A DNA stretch of 64,000 nt from Algorimicrobium sediminis (lineage in GTDB: Bacteria > Bacteroidota > Bacteroidia > Flavobacteriales > Flavobacteriaceae): the NCBI RefSeq assembly GCF_042684585.1, contig NZ_JBHULS010000003.1:186001-250000 (forward strand), written 5' to 3'. The notes under the pieces are model-generated. The model saw nothing but the letters and a program-made list of their open reading frames with translations. It ran no database searches and had not been told where the DNA came from. The translations under genes were made by a program, and so were the position numbers. Shown piece after piece: positions 53,751 through 63,240 of this stretch. The number at the start of each line of letters is the position of its first letter. Position 1 is the first letter of the stretch.

Positions 53751-54668
53751 TTAGCGGCCACGACCACCTCGGCCACCACGACCACCATACATTTCGCGCA
53801 TTTCTTCAATCTTATCTTTCATAATTTTGTTGTACTCTTGGCGCGTTACTTCCTTCCCTTTAGATGGTTTTTTTATAGCTTCTTTTTCAGCTGGGTTAAG
53901 TACAATTTTAGAACAAAGTATTGTAGTTCTGTCGGCACTAACTTCTAAAATAAGACCTGGTAGTCCCCAGTATTCGGCGGGACCGTTATTTACTGGTATT
54001 TGTGGTGTGTACCATGCTGTAACGGTAATTTCCTTTGGCACTTCTATTTCAGACATAAAATCTTTGCTTGTAGAGGCTGTAGTGGTAGAATCTACTGCTA
54101 CATTGGCTGAATCTTTGCTCTTTTCGGTAGCTTCTTTTTTATCGTTATCGCGCGATCGGCGTCGCATGCTGGTCCAATCAAACTCATCTACAGGTTTAAC
54201 AGCCGTTGCTTTAAAACAAGTATATTGTCCAATTTGTCTGGTTTCGCCGCTCAACTCCCAGTTTAAATCTTTTAACTCATCTACAATTAAAAACTGTTTT
54301 CCAAAAAACTCTTGCTCCTGAAGCATTTGCTTTTCTTTTACATTTTTATATTGGGCGCCACCGGTAAAACTGCCCATCATACCAAAACCTCTGCCGCTCC
54401 CTGGGGTTTCCAGTTTCTCTTCTTCTTTATAAAGCGATTCTGTTTGTGAAAAAGTTAAAACGTAGGTCTTTTCTAAAAAGCTTTTCATACGTTCCATAAT
54501 TTGTTTTTTTCGTTGTTCGCTCATATCGCGTCCACCCCAACCATCTATATCCATTGTGGTTTTGGTTTGGTAATACGCTATCCCCTGAAAATCTTGCTGG
54601 GCGTGCGAATAACTAACAGATACTAGTGCCAAACAAACCATGCCCAGCGTTTTAATGATGTGATTCAT
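53751..54668 (-). CDS. GLPGLI family protein (first copy) with RGG-rich tail
   Basis: A 305-residue periplasmic protein. Signal peptide (about 1-23, SHAQQ), the same motif order as its neighbour (YYQTKTTMDIDGW, KTYVLTFSQTESLYKEE, QFLIVDELKDLNWEL, GLPGLILEVSADRTTIL) and an inserted acidic, Ser/Thr-rich stretch (about 175-210). The C-terminus is a Gly-Arg repeat (YGGRGGRGGRGR). First gene of the three-gene set, starting about 170 bp from a divergent gene. Confidence 0.92.
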   Translation of the reverse strand: MNHIIKTLGMVCLALVSVSYSHAQQDFQGIAYYQTKTTMDIDGWGGRDMSEQRKKQIMERMKSFLEKTYVLTFSQTESLYKEEEKLETPGSGRGFGMMGSFTGGAQYKNVKEKQMLQEQEFFGKQFLIVDELKDLNWELSGETRQIGQYTCFKATAVKPVDEFDWTSMRRRSRDNDKKEATEKSKDSANVAVDSTTTASTSKDFMSEIEVPKEITVTAWYTPQIPVNNGPAEYWGLPGLILEVSADRTTILCSKIVLNPAEKEAIKKPSKGKEVTRQEYNKIMKDKIEEMREMYGGRGGRGGRGR

Positions 54669-54836
54669 GAAATAAATATTTAGTTTTGTTAAATTTATGG
54701 CTATTCTTTACACTTTAGACTGAAAGAAGTTAAAAACGTTAAAAACGTAAGTGTTAAAATTTTCATAAAATAAAATAAATCGTTTCATCCATTTGGTTGC
54801 TTTTGTTTGGAATGAATTTTGTAATTTTCTACTTTT

Positions 54837-55613
54837 ATGAAACAACTCTTCTTTTTATTTGTTATAGTCTGGTTACCTGTAGGTGCCCAAACAAGCGTAA
54901 CCCTAAGCAATAAGCACAGCACACCGCTTGAAGCAGACGTGCTTATTGGGGTAAATAAGTTTGATGGAATTTATTATGTAACAAACAATACATTTTATAA
55001 AAAAACCAACCAGAATACAGTTAATTACAGTAATTTTCAATTAGGAAGCATTGCTTCGGCATCCGTTTTTAATCCTTTAAAATTGCTTCTTTTTTTTAAG
55101 AATTTTAACGCGGTAGTGCTTTTAGATAACCGTTTATCTGAAATTTTACGTATCGATTTTAATACCGTTCAACCCTATATAAATAGTCAGTTTGTATCGT
55201 TAGGCAACGATAATACCTTGTGGGTTTTTAACTTAGACAACCAGCAATTAACCTTATACGATTACCGCATAAAAACAACGCGGGCTACCACACTTCCTGT
55301 AGCAAGCAGTGTTTTAGACCTAACAAGTAATTATAATAACGCCTGGCTGCTTACCGAAAATTACATTTATAAGTACACGTATTTTGGAAGCATGCTTTAC
55401 AAAATTCCGAACACAGGTTTTTCGGCCATGGCCCTGTACCAAGATAACCTGATTTTACAAAAAACCAATGAGCTCTTTTTTTTGAATGATGCGACGCATA
55501 CAATAACTCCTATTAACTTACCAAATTTGTTAATAAATCAGTTTTTAGTAACGGGCGAAACACTGTATATTTACGATTCGAAAATGCTTCATGAGTTCCA
55601 ACTAAAAAAATAG
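54837..55613 (+). CDS. secreted beta-propeller-like protein, unknown function
   Basis: A 258-residue protein. Signal peptide (about 1-17, PVGAQ) and a body of repeating strand units with Trp/Tyr (TLWVFNLDNQQLTLYDYRI, NAWLLTENYIYKY, ETLYIYDSKMLHEF) that suggests a small beta-propeller. No catalytic motif seen. It ends 5 bp before the deoxynucleoside kinase gene and is probably cotranscribed. The functional link is unclear. Confidence 0.75.
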   Translation: MKQLFFLFVIVWLPVGAQTSVTLSNKHSTPLEADVLIGVNKFDGIYYVTNNTFYKKTNQNTVNYSNFQLGSIASASVFNPLKLLLFFKNFNAVVLLDNRLSEILRIDFNTVQPYINSQFVSLGNDNTLWVFNLDNQQLTLYDYRIKTTRATTLPVASSVLDLTSNYNNAWLLTENYIYKYTYFGSMLYKIPNTGFSAMALYQDNLILQKTNELFFLNDATHTITPINLPNLLINQFLVTGETLYIYDSKMLHEFQLKK

Positions 55614-55618
55614 AGTAT

Positions 55619-56233
55619 ATGCACGTTGCAGTAGCCGGAAATATAGGCGCAGGAAAAACCACACTTACCAAATTATTAGCCAAACATTATAACTGGGAGC
55701 CGCAACTAGAAGATGTTGTAGACAATCCGTATTTAGATGATTTTTACAACCAAATGGAACGCTGGAGTTTTAATTTACAAGTTTACTTTTTAAATAGTCG
55801 GTTTCGCCAAGTAGGCCAAATTAGAGAAAGTGGTAAAGACATTATTCAAGATCGTACTATTTACGAGGATGCCCATATTTTTGCGCCGAATTTGCACGCT
55901 ATGGGCCTAATGACTAACCGCGACTATGAAAATTACCGTTCGCTGTTCGACTTAATGGAATCCTTTGTTCAAGGCCCCGATTTATTAATTTATTTGCGCA
56001 GCTCTATTCCTAATTTGGTAAATCAGATACATAAACGGGGGCGCGATTACGAGAACACCATTAGTATTGACTATTTAAGTAGGCTAAACGAACGTTACGA
56101 AGCCTGGATTCATGGGTACGACAAAGGAAATTTGCTAATAATAGATGTGGACCACATGGACTTTGTAGCCAATCCGGAGGACTTGGGCACCATTATAAAC
56201 AAAATAGAAGCCGAAATTCATGGGCTGTTTTAA
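55619..56233 (+). CDS. deoxynucleoside kinase
   Basis: A 204-residue P-loop kinase of the dCK/dGK family, which phosphorylates deoxynucleosides for salvage. Walker A GNIGAGKTTL at 8-17, substrate Glu in PQLEDVVDNPYLDDFY, the DRT/ERS-type motif QDRTIYEDAHIF and LID arginines in HKRGRDYE. Bacterial enzymes of this type are usually specific for dA/dG or dC; specificity cannot be decided here. Confidence 0.92.
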   Translation: MHVAVAGNIGAGKTTLTKLLAKHYNWEPQLEDVVDNPYLDDFYNQMERWSFNLQVYFLNSRFRQVGQIRESGKDIIQDRTIYEDAHIFAPNLHAMGLMTNRDYENYRSLFDLMESFVQGPDLLIYLRSSIPNLVNQIHKRGRDYENTISIDYLSRLNERYEAWIHGYDKGNLLIIDVDHMDFVANPEDLGTIINKIEAEIHGLF

Positions 56234-56272
56234 ATACTATTTCATTTAAGAAAAAAGTTTTAATAAGGAATT

Positions 56273-56302
56273 AAAAAACCACGCTTTTTAGCGTGGTTTT
56301 TT
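56273..56302. terminator. bidirectional terminator
   Basis: Perfect 12-bp stem AAAAAACCACGC/GCGTGGTTTTTT with loop TTTTTA, between the convergent kinase and pyrophosphatase genes. Confidence 0.88.
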
Positions 56303-56328
56303 GGTTGTTTATGTTGCTAAACTCGAAT

Positions 56329-58767
56329 TTATTTTTCAGTTCTGTTGTCTGTAACATCCATTTTAAATTGAGACGATTTACTTTTAAGTTCCGCAATTTT
56401 AGCATCCACTTCGGCTTTCGTTCCTGAAATAACCAACTCTTCTGTAGAAACCCTATCGTCTATTATAGAGGAGACACTAATAATAGCTTTGGCGTACTCG
56501 TTGGATTCGATAATAAAATCGACATACACTTTTTTAGCCGCAAAATCTGCGGTAATCTCCACATTCTCTGTTGCAACTGCACCTGTTTCTGCTGTATGAC
56601 CACCTAAAATTGGTGCAATTACCAAACCAATTAAACATGTAAGTTTAATTAAAATATTCATAGAAGGTCCGGAAGTATCTTTAAAAGGATCGCCTACGGT
56701 ATCGCCTGTTACGGCTGCTTTATGTGCATCGGAGCCTTTGTAAGTCATTTCGCCGTTAATCATAACGCCAGCTTCAAAAGATTTTTTAGCATTGTCCCAT
56801 GCACCACCTGCATTATTTTGAAATATGGCCCACAACACACCAGAAACTGTTACACCCGCCATATAACCACCTAACATTTCGGCAATGGCACGTGGTTCCA
56901 TACCAAATAATAAAGGAACAAATGCTATTAATATAGGAAACCCTATGGTTAGCAACCCTGGTAACATCATTTCTTTTAAAGACGCTTGCGTAGAAATAGC
57001 CACACACTTATCATATTCTGGTTTACCTGTACCTTCCATAATTCCTGGGATTTCTCTAAACTGACGGCGTACTTCTTCCACCATTTCCATAGCAGCTTTT
57101 CCAACGGCATTCATAGCTAGGGCCGAAAAAACAACAGGCACCATACCGCCCACAAACAACATAGCTAATACGGGCGCCTTAAAAATATTAATACCATCAA
57201 TACCCGTAAACGTTACATAAGCAGCAAACAATGCCAATGATGTTAACGCCGCCGAAGCAATGGCAAAACCTTTACCAGTTGCTGCCGTTGTGTTTCCTAC
57301 AGAGTCTAAAATATCGGTGCGTTCCCTTACAATAGGGTCTTGTTCGCTCATTTCGGCAATACCTCCTGCGTTATCTGAAATTGGACCAAAAGCATCAATA
57401 GCCAACTGCATTGCGGTTGTAGCCATCATAGCAGAGGCTGCTAAAGCCACACCGTAAAAACCAGCAAAAGCATAGGAAGCCCAAATAGCACCTGCAAATA
57501 ATAATACGGATGGAAATGTAGAAATCATACCTGTAGCTAAACCAGCTATAATATTGGTTCCGGCACCAGTTGACGATTGCTGTACAATATTTAAAATAGG
57601 TTTTTTACCCAAGCCTGTATAATATTCCGTTACAGAGGAAATTACAGCCCCCACAAACAAGCCAACTAAAGTGGCATAAAATACGCGCATAGATGAAATA
57701 TTTTGCATGCCCTCACCAAAAAAGTTCATTTGCATGGTTTCGGGTAACATCCAAGTTACCAACCCAAAACAGGACAAAGCAACTAATGCAATAGAGGTCC
57801 AATTCCCGATATTTAAAGCACCCATAACTTGTGCTTCTTTCGCATTATTACTTTTTATTTTAACCAACATAGTGCCAATAACCGAAATAATTATTCCTGC
57901 ACCTGCAATAGCCATGGGTAATAATACAGGTCCGATGCCGCCAAAGCCTTCGGAAACAATATTACCTCCCATATCTTTTATAACATAATTACCCAATACC
58001 ATAGCTGCAAGAACTGTAGCCACATACGAACCAAATAAATCGGCTCCCATTCCTGCCACATCGCCCACGTTATCGCCTACATTGTCGGCAATGGTTGCTG
58101 GGTTTCTTGGGTCGTCCTCTGGTATACCTGCTTCCACTTTACCTACTAAATCGGCGCCAACATCGGCAGCTTTTGTATAAATACCACCACCTACTCTGGC
58201 AAACAAAGCAATGGATTCGGCGCCTAGCGAAAACCCAGCTAAAGTTTCCAAAACTATAGTCATATCCATGGTGTTGGTCCAAGCACCATCCATAAATAAC
58301 TGAAAGAAAATAATGAAAAATCCTGTTAAACCTAGAACGGCCAAACCAGCAACGCCCAGACCCATAACAGTACCACCTCCAAAGGATATTTTAAGAGCAT
58401 TTGGCAAGCTAGTACGGGCTGCTTGCGTGGTTCTTACATTGGTTTTGGTTGCTATTTTCATACCAATATTACCTGCAAACGCCGAAAAGATAGCCCCAAA
58501 AATAAACGCAATAACAATTAAATAACTAGTAGTTTCAACAAAATGTGCTACTATAGCCAAAAGCACCGAAACAATAAGCACGAAAAAGGCGAGTAATTTG
58601 TATTCAGCATTTAAGAAAGCCAAAGCGCCCTCGTAAATATGATCTGAAATTTCTTTCATTTTACCGTCTCCGGCGTCTTGTTTCATAACCCAAGATTGCT
58701 TTACTATCATGTAAAGTAATCCTAAAAGTGCCAAAGCAATTGGCATGTAAATCATTATTGCTTCCAT
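56329..58767 (-). CDS. hppA: membrane-bound K+-dependent pyrophosphatase (ion-translocating)
   Basis: An 812-residue polytopic enzyme (about 16 helices) that couples pyrophosphate hydrolysis to H+ or Na+ export. The signature DDPRNPATIADNVGDNVGDV lies at 218-237, preceded by GGGIYTKAADVGADLVGK, with a second acidic cluster in FGPISDNAGGIAEM. GNTTAATGKG carries Ala and Gly where K+-independent enzymes have Lys and Thr, so K+ dependence is predicted. After the last helix (about 708-723) there is an unusual hydrophilic extension of about 89 residues (724-812). Confidence 0.94.
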   Translation of the reverse strand: MEAIMIYMPIALALLGLLYMIVKQSWVMKQDAGDGKMKEISDHIYEGALAFLNAEYKLLAFFVLIVSVLLAIVAHFVETTSYLIVIAFIFGAIFSAFAGNIGMKIATKTNVRTTQAARTSLPNALKISFGGGTVMGLGVAGLAVLGLTGFFIIFFQLFMDGAWTNTMDMTIVLETLAGFSLGAESIALFARVGGGIYTKAADVGADLVGKVEAGIPEDDPRNPATIADNVGDNVGDVAGMGADLFGSYVATVLAAMVLGNYVIKDMGGNIVSEGFGGIGPVLLPMAIAGAGIIISVIGTMLVKIKSNNAKEAQVMGALNIGNWTSIALVALSCFGLVTWMLPETMQMNFFGEGMQNISSMRVFYATLVGLFVGAVISSVTEYYTGLGKKPILNIVQQSSTGAGTNIIAGLATGMISTFPSVLLFAGAIWASYAFAGFYGVALAASAMMATTAMQLAIDAFGPISDNAGGIAEMSEQDPIVRERTDILDSVGNTTAATGKGFAIASAALTSLALFAAYVTFTGIDGINIFKAPVLAMLFVGGMVPVVFSALAMNAVGKAAMEMVEEVRRQFREIPGIMEGTGKPEYDKCVAISTQASLKEMMLPGLLTIGFPILIAFVPLLFGMEPRAIAEMLGGYMAGVTVSGVLWAIFQNNAGGAWDNAKKSFEAGVMINGEMTYKGSDAHKAAVTGDTVGDPFKDTSGPSMNILIKLTCLIGLVIAPILGGHTAETGAVATENVEITADFAAKKVYVDFIIESNEYAKAIISVSSIIDDRVSTEELVISGTKAEVDAKIAELKSKSSQFKMDVTDNRTEK

Positions 58768-58827
58768 ATATTATTAATTTTTAAATAGTTAATTAGTAGG
58801 GCTAATGTAATGAAATACCTGAAAACT

Positions 58828-58864
58828 AAAAAACCCTTCTGCGTAATTACAGAAGGGTTTTTTT
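58828..58864 (-). terminator. ppa terminator
   Basis: Stem AAAAAACCCTTCTG/CAGAAGGGTTTTTT with an 8-nt loop; T-run on the minus strand after ppa. It separates ppa from hppA, so they are not a simple operon. Confidence 0.85.
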
Positions 58865-58882
58865 ATGGTTTTAAAATGGTAT

Positions 58883-59410
58883 TTAAATGGTAAAATCGCC
58901 GTTAGTTTTGTGCTCGCTTTCTTCGTAGCGTTTAATACACTTATTTAAAATATCGTAAGCTTCTTCTGCGTTACCCCAGCCACCAACGTCAACTTTTTTC
59001 TTTTCTAAATCTTTATACACCTGAAAGAAATGTTCAATTTCCTTAATTTGGTGCGGATTCATATCTGATAAATCGTGTAAGATGTTCCAAATTGGATCTG
59101 AAACTGGTACGCATATAATTTTTTCGTCTGGACCTTTTTCATCGGCCATATGGAACACACCAATAGGTTTTACTTCCATTACACACATGGGAAAAGTTGG
59201 TTCGCCCCCTAGCACCAAAACGTCCAGTGGATCGCCGTCTAGGGCTAGTGTTTCTGGAATAAAACCGTAATCTGCTGGGTACATCATGGATGAAAAAAGC
59301 ATCCTATCGAAACGTATTTTTTTTAATTCGAAATCATACTCGTACTTATTTCTACTTCCTTTTGGTATTTCAATTAATACATCGAAAGTTAATTTTCCGT
59401 TTGTTGTCAT
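58883..59410 (-). CDS. ppa: soluble inorganic pyrophosphatase, family I
   Basis: A 175-residue cytoplasmic enzyme hydrolysing PPi to phosphate. Family I motifs: IPKGSRNKYEYDFE near the N-terminus, PADYGFIPETLALDGDPLDVLVLG (fragment, containing the DGDPLD metal-binding signature) and DEKIICVPVSDP. It is next to the membrane pyrophosphatase gene on the same strand but has its own promoter and terminator, so the cell can use PPi either for ion pumping or for simple removal. Confidence 0.97.
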   Translation of the reverse strand: MTTNGKLTFDVLIEIPKGSRNKYEYDFELKKIRFDRMLFSSMMYPADYGFIPETLALDGDPLDVLVLGGEPTFPMCVMEVKPIGVFHMADEKGPDEKIICVPVSDPIWNILHDLSDMNPHQIKEIEHFFQVYKDLEKKKVDVGGWGNAEEAYDILNKCIKRYEESEHKTNGDFTI

Positions 59411-59480
59411 AAATCTTACTTTTTGCCCCTAATGCTGGGTCTGTCATTAATAATTCCTTTTCATTTAGTTTAAAAGGCTG

Positions 59481-59511
59481 CAAATATACAGAAATAGGCA
59501 CGGTTGGACAA
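59481..59511 (-). promoter_or_regulatory. ppa promoter
   Basis: On the minus strand, TTG (59511-59509), a 20-bp spacer and TATATTTG (59488-59481), a full match to the Bacteroidetes consensus, about 70 bp upstream of the ppa ATG. Confidence 0.75.
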
Positions 59512-59610
59512 CAAAAAACAGTTAGGAATTACCCACTAACAAGTCGCCAACTAAAATTTGGTAACTTGTTACTGCCTTAAAAAAAGATAACGCTTAACGC
59601 TGTTTTCACG

Positions 59611-62112
59611 TTAAAAATTAAAACCAAAGCTACCTGTAACACCAAAATTTCGTGCGTTGGGTAAGTTTCGGTAGTTGCCGCGGAAGTTAAAATCCAACCT
59701 AAATACCTTAAAAATATTACCAATACCCAAACTATATTCGTAATAAATTTGGTCTGTTGGCGCAATTAATGGAATGTTGGACGGCGCACTAATAGCTACA
59801 TTTTCTGCCGATAAATCGCCCCAAACACCTCTAATTCCAACAATTTCACGCCAGTTTAGTTTCCGTAAAAAAGGAATGCGTGAAAACAACCGACCATTAA
59901 AGTTGTGTTCCAAATGTAAAGAAGCATAGGTATCTGTTACAAACTCATAGTAGTTTAATTGTGAAAAGGATTTATATATTGAAAAATAAGATTGATTACC
60001 TGGCACAACACTTAAAAGTCCTAGTGGCACTGTTCCAAAAGTTTTACCCAGTTCCACAGTGGAATACAAGCGGCCGTACCCACCTATTTGCCATGGTTGA
60101 ATATATGAAAACTGTAGTTTGGTGTAATTAAAATCGCTGTTAAACAAATTTTTATCGCCTAAAGTATATTGCGCAAAAAGTGAGGCATAGGTGTCGTTGG
60201 CGTTACGACGCTCTACGCCGTATCCGACCATTTTTCTGCCGGGAAAATACGATACTGCAAAAGTGCTCTCCAACTGTTTAATATTTGAAGATACACCAGA
60301 GGCTTCCTCTGGGTCCACATAATCTAAACTAAAGGTAGACGATGCTGAAGACAGGGTTCTGTAGTCGGCGCCAATACGAAACAGCACATTTTTTATTGGT
60401 TCTATTTCCAGCGCGACAGCCGTTAAATTAATATTGGAAAGCTTATCGTTAGGTGCCGTTGTAAAGACCGCATTGGATGCCAAACTGCGTCCTAAAACAT
60501 CTGTAGAACTCGTTAAACTGGCGCCAATTTGTTCCACATCGCGCCTGTGCCCTGCGGATACAATTAATCGGTTTCGTTTGTTTAATAAATATTTTGCCGA
60601 AAACCCGTATTTCACCTTATCGTCTTTAAAACCGTAGGCTAAAAAACCTTGCAAGCGCCACAAATCGTTTGGTCCAAAATATGTTCTTGCGCCAGCGCGA
60701 AGTCTAAGACCTTCTACATCGTTAAAACCTACTGTGGAAAAAATTGGACCGTAATCTAAATTTAAATCATCAAATTCAATATAACCCGATGCCAACACAC
60801 TACCCAAATTATAGAGTCGGTTAAACTTTTTAACCGTTTTTAAGGTATCCAGCATTTTATAAATACCGCGCTCGTCTTTATTTAGTTCCTCCATGCGGTT
60901 TTCTGCCCAAAAGCTATCGGCTCGGTTATAGGCATCCATATTGTAATCGAAAACCTCCTCTTTGTAAAATCCAGGCTCTTTTGGGTCGTTAAACTTATAA
61001 TTGTCGTACAACGTAGTGCGTTTACCATAAACACCGCGCGAATCTTCCTTTTTGTTGAAGGTGAAATCGGACATAAAATAATCGCGCTTTATTAAAAAAA
61101 CGGAATCGTTTAACACCTCAAACTCTTGTTCAATATAAATTTCTTTCACCCAATTTATATTCGCACTTTTAGAGGCTTGCATGTTTATTTCTTTAATAGC
61201 AAAGGTGGAGTCGTTTACCCAAAAATCGCCTTTAAATGTTAATTCGTTTTTGCGTCTTGGATAGTATACAATATTGTAGCACCACTTGTTATCTATAAAC
61301 GCGCTGTCGTTTAGTACGTAATTGTAGGTATTTATACCCGTTTTGGATAGCGGACTAACAAAACTTTTATCAAAAAATTTTAAGTAATTATCGTAAACAT
61401 CGTATTCGGAGTACAAATCTTTTATGAAAGCAATAATGCTTTGATTGTTACTAAAACCGGAATTTTTATTGCCTTTTAGAACTACTTTTTCCTTGTTAAG
61501 ACTATTGTCTCCGTAAACTTTTGTAACCTCCTCGTTTAAAAAAATGGGTAAATAGGTTTTTCCTGTTACCCGCGAGGTATCTACCTGCTCAAAAACAAAC
61601 TCCATTCCTTTAAATAATTTACTGCCAATTAAGGCACTATCAATGGTGTTTAAATCGAATTCTACTTTCTCGTAGCGGTCGTAAGCATACTGTTTAAATT
61701 GATTAAGGCCATTTTGGCGCTTTCGCTCCCATATTTTTTGTAGGATGGCAATTGCTGGATTTTCGTCTGCTTTTTTAGATTGTTTTCCGGTAATTATAAA
61801 AACTTCATTTAAGGCAGCTGCTTCCTCTTCAATGGTAAAATTTAAATCGTAGTTTACTTTTTTTGGTAGTGGAAATTCTATGGTTTTATAGCCTACAAAG
61901 GATACTAAAAGCGTGTTCCAAGTGTTGTTGGATTCTAAATAAAAACGGCCATTTTCATCGGTTATAGTTCCTTCAAACGATCCCTTAAAAATAATATTTG
62001 CATAAGCAACAGGTTCTTTATTTTCATCGAACACATAGCCACTTACCTTTGTTTGAGACCAAACAAAAGTGGTTGCCACTAAACAAAGAAAACTAAACAG
62101 ATTACATTTCAT
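59611..62112 (-). CDS. DUF5686-type outer-membrane protein with carboxypeptidase-regulatory domain
   Basis: An 833-residue protein: signal peptide (about 1-19, VWSQ), a carboxypeptidase-regulatory-like domain (about 22-100, VSGYVFDENKEPVAYANI), a long middle region with NPAIAILQKIWERKRQNG and RYEKVEFDLN typical of DUF5686, and a C-terminal outer-membrane barrel (about 500-833) ending in Phe. Found widely in Bacteroidetes; function unknown. It follows pdhB on the same strand but is separated by two hairpins. Confidence 0.88.
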   Translation of the reverse strand: MKCNLFSFLCLVATTFVWSQTKVSGYVFDENKEPVAYANIIFKGSFEGTITDENGRFYLESNNTWNTLLVSFVGYKTIEFPLPKKVNYDLNFTIEEEAAALNEVFIITGKQSKKADENPAIAILQKIWERKRQNGLNQFKQYAYDRYEKVEFDLNTIDSALIGSKLFKGMEFVFEQVDTSRVTGKTYLPIFLNEEVTKVYGDNSLNKEKVVLKGNKNSGFSNNQSIIAFIKDLYSEYDVYDNYLKFFDKSFVSPLSKTGINTYNYVLNDSAFIDNKWCYNIVYYPRRKNELTFKGDFWVNDSTFAIKEINMQASKSANINWVKEIYIEQEFEVLNDSVFLIKRDYFMSDFTFNKKEDSRGVYGKRTTLYDNYKFNDPKEPGFYKEEVFDYNMDAYNRADSFWAENRMEELNKDERGIYKMLDTLKTVKKFNRLYNLGSVLASGYIEFDDLNLDYGPIFSTVGFNDVEGLRLRAGARTYFGPNDLWRLQGFLAYGFKDDKVKYGFSAKYLLNKRNRLIVSAGHRRDVEQIGASLTSSTDVLGRSLASNAVFTTAPNDKLSNINLTAVALEIEPIKNVLFRIGADYRTLSSASSTFSLDYVDPEEASGVSSNIKQLESTFAVSYFPGRKMVGYGVERRNANDTYASLFAQYTLGDKNLFNSDFNYTKLQFSYIQPWQIGGYGRLYSTVELGKTFGTVPLGLLSVVPGNQSYFSIYKSFSQLNYYEFVTDTYASLHLEHNFNGRLFSRIPFLRKLNWREIVGIRGVWGDLSAENVAISAPSNIPLIAPTDQIYYEYSLGIGNIFKVFRLDFNFRGNYRNLPNARNFGVTGSFGFNF

Positions 62113-62116
62113 AATT

Positions 62117-62178
62117 ACAAAAAAACTTCATCAGCAAGGTAGCTAATGAAGTTTTATAAACGCAAAAAATGCGTTTTT
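62117..62178 (-). terminator. tandem hairpins after pdhB
   Basis: Stem AAAACTTCAT/ATGAAGTTTT, preceded at 62158-62178 by a second small hairpin (AAACGCA/TGCGTTT with an A-rich loop) overlapping the pdhB stop region. T-rich on the minus strand. Confidence 0.65.
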
Positions 62179-63154
62179 ATTTATACATTACCTTTTTTAC
62201 CGCTTTTATAACGTCGGTATGGTTTGGTAACCATTCCTCTAAAAGTACCGGCGAGTAAGGTGCTGGTGTATCGGCGGTATTTATGCGCACAATAGGAGCG
62301 TCTAGGTAATCGAATGCTTCCGATTGCACTAAATACGTAATTTCGGTAGCTACATTACCAAACGGCCAAGCTTCCTCTAGCACCACCAAACGGTTGGTTT
62401 TTTTAACCGATTTTAATATGGCACTACGGTCCATTGGGCGCACGGTACGTAAATCTAATATTTCGCAAGAAATACCTTCTTTAGCAAGCTCATCTGCCGC
62501 TGTGTAGGCTTCTTTTATAATTTTTCCAAACGATACAATTGTGACGTCGGTGCCTTCGCGTTTAATATCGGCAACGCCTAATGGAATGGTGTATTCGCCT
62601 TCAGGAATTTCGCCCTTATCGCCATACATTTGCTCACTTTCCATAAAAATAACCGGATCGTTATCGCGTATAGCGGACTTTAACAAACCTTTGGCATCGT
62701 ATGGGTTGGATGGTACCACAACTTTTAAACCAGGTGTATTTGCAAACCAACTTTCAAAAGCTTGAGAATGCGTAGCCGCTAATTGACCAGCTGATGCTGT
62801 AGGCCCACGAAAAACAATTGGGCATGCAAACTGCCCTCCAGACATTTGTCTGATTTTTGCCGCATTGTTTATAATTTGATCAATACCAACCAAGGAGAAG
62901 TTAAAGGTCATGTACTCCACAATAGGTCTATTCCCTGTCATGGTAGAACCAATAGCTATTCCGGCAAAACCTAACTCGGCAATAGGAGTATCTATAACGC
63001 GTTTTGGACCAAACTCGTCCAACATACCTTTAGATGCTTTATAAGCACCATTATACTCGGCTACCTCTTCACCCATTAAATAAACACTTTCGTCACGGCG
63101 CATTTCTTCGCTCATGGCTTCGGCAATCGCTTCTCTAAATTGTATTGTCTTCAT
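62177..63154 (-). CDS. pdhB: pyruvate dehydrogenase E1 component, beta subunit
   Basis: A 325-residue transketolase-like subunit that, with E1-alpha, decarboxylates pyruvate using thiamine diphosphate. Motifs: QFREAIAEAMSEEM at the N-terminus, VYLMGEEVAEYNGAYK (the cofactor-activating Glu), DTPIAELGFAGIAIG, RGPTASAGQLAATHSQ and the C-terminal VVLEEAWPFGNVATEI. The alpha subunit is not in the window. A -7 element (TACTTTTG) lies 25 bp upstream. Confidence 0.95.
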   Translation of the reverse strand: MKTIQFREAIAEAMSEEMRRDESVYLMGEEVAEYNGAYKASKGMLDEFGPKRVIDTPIAELGFAGIAIGSTMTGNRPIVEYMTFNFSLVGIDQIINNAAKIRQMSGGQFACPIVFRGPTASAGQLAATHSQAFESWFANTPGLKVVVPSNPYDAKGLLKSAIRDNDPVIFMESEQMYGDKGEIPEGEYTIPLGVADIKREGTDVTIVSFGKIIKEAYTAADELAKEGISCEILDLRTVRPMDRSAILKSVKKTNRLVVLEEAWPFGNVATEITYLVQSEAFDYLDAPIVRINTADTPAPYSPVLLEEWLPNHTDVIKAVKKVMYK

Positions 63155-63178
63155 TTACTTATCTTAATTACGAAACAA

Positions 63179-63186
63179 CAAAAGTA
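63179..63186 (-). promoter_or_regulatory. -7 promoter element for pdhB
   Basis: TACTTTTG on the minus strand, an exact TAnnTTTG match about 25 bp before the pdhB ATG. Confidence 0.65.
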
Positions 63187-63240
63187 AGAATTATTGATAA
63201 CAAAAAAACATATTTTTAAATCCGAAATACATTTCAATTT

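Noticed and set aside
54830..54837. TACTTTTA as promoter of the secreted propeller-like gene
   Set aside because: It overlaps the ATG, so transcription would start inside the signal peptide. The near match is probably chance.
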